Shown here piece after piece: positions 62,919-63,053 of a DNA stretch of 63,053 nucleotides. Made by a program: the position numbers and the translations under genes. The stretch comes from an uncultured Duncaniella sp. (GTDB lineage: Bacteria; Bacteroidota; Bacteroidia; Bacteroidales; Muribaculaceae), in assembly GCF_910578445.1 (NCBI RefSeq), contig NZ_CAJTQC010000017.1, positions 1 through 63,053 on the forward strand, read 5' to 3'. The notes under the pieces were generated by a model that saw nothing but the letters and a program-made list of their open reading frames with translations, did no database searches and was not told the origin of the DNA. Numbering within the stretch: position 1 is the first letter of the stretch; the number at the start of each line of letters is the position of its first letter.

Positions 62919-63053
62919 TCATGCATAGAGCTTGACGAGTCGGAATATGAAGAAGTCACGGTCTCTTACGCCGCGCATCTGCGAGCGGAAGATTTTCACT
63001 TTGGAGTTGAAGGCTTCGGCCGAGGCATTAGTTGCGCGACGTCGGAAATAATT
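62919..63053 (-). CDS. ISL3-like (ISAon1-type) transposase, C-terminal 44 residues, cut by the window edge
   Basis: The frame enters from the right edge and ends at TGA 62921-62919. The segment RRRATNASAEAFNSKVKIFRS followed by QMRGVRDRDFFIFRLVKLYA matches the end of the catalytic domain in IS204/IS1001/IS1096/IS1165-type transposases common in Bacteroidota, where the NAxAExFN motif holds the last catalytic glutamate. I cannot see the rest of the element or define its inverted repeats. A hairpin TTTCGG/CCGAAA at about 62861-62878 could lie near its end. Confidence 0.78.
   Translation of the reverse strand, partial: NYFRRRATNASAEAFNSKVKIFRSQMRGVRDRDFFIFRLVKLYA
62919..63053. mobile_element. 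Edge of an ISL3-type insertion sequence
   Basis: Inferred from the transposase fragment; at least its 3' part and terminal non-coding region (probably reaching below 62919) lie in the window. Target duplication and terminal repeats cannot be determined with one end only. Confidence 0.6.

Overview
The window looks like a piece of chromosome from a gut-type Bacteroidota, order Bacteroidales. The support is a SusC/SusD locus with two extra surface lipoproteins, many copies of the Bacteroidota -7 promoter element TAnnTTTG (several with a TTTG -33 box 20 bases upstream), a eukaryote-like GT3 glycogen synthase, an FTCD-type histidine pathway, and Bacteroidota-restricted families such as DUF4494 and DUF3822. 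The family Muribaculaceae is my guess from overall protein character and moderate GC; it is not proven here.

Layout. 1-3.1 kb: a GH43 glycosidase and a GltD-like oxidoreductase. 3.3-6.4 kb: DUF177, rpmF, fabH, era. 6.7-10.2 kb: a cysteine desulfidase-type protein, an O/P-type porin and a class A acid phosphatase. 10.4-14.8 kb (minus): glycogen synthase then glycogen phosphorylase. 15-26.4 kb: a GH28 pectinase (plus), a GH51 arabinofuranosidase (minus, own promoter) and a susC-susD-susE/F-like operon (minus) with a leader of about 480 bases. 27-29.1 kb (minus): an ACT-like remnant of a CBS protein, nadK, and a YgjP-like metallopeptidase. 29.2-32 kb: pdxJ, exbB, exbD, tonB. 32.1-37.9 kb (minus): DUF4494, yggS, a three-gene nonulosonate nucleotide-sugar cassette (NeuC/LegG, NeuA/LegF, CBS-nucleotidyltransferase), obgE and yraN. 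38.2-40.2 kb: DUF805, DUF3822, rsmD. 40.3-46.8 kb (minus): histidine degradation operon ftcD-hutU-hutH-hutI behind a consensus promoter, with an Lrp/AsnC regulator upstream. 47.6-62.3 kb (plus): metY, yqeY, serS, rbfA, a LolC/E-like permease, mannose-1-phosphate guanylyltransferase, relA/spoT, carA, carB and eno. The last 450 bases hold a CAT-anticodon tRNA, its terminator, four GAACACA heptamers in opposed pairs, and the end of an ISL3-like transposase cut by the window edge.

How it works together. The ExbB-ExbD-TonB set could power the SusC transporter. GH28, GH51 and GH43 point to pectin or arabinan side chains as carbon source, and glycogen synthase plus phosphorylase would store and release glucose. 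Histidine is routed to glutamate through formiminoglutamate and folate.

Most of the window is well-known core biology. The parts most worth a second look are the NeuC-NeuA-CBS/nucleotidyltransferase cassette with no synthase in sight, the long susC leader, a tandem 15-bp repeat placed like an activator site upstream of the hut promoter, several very long hairpins at transcript ends, and the repeat cluster between the tRNA and the IS. I found no CRISPR array, prophage, defence island or clearly unprecedented gene system.
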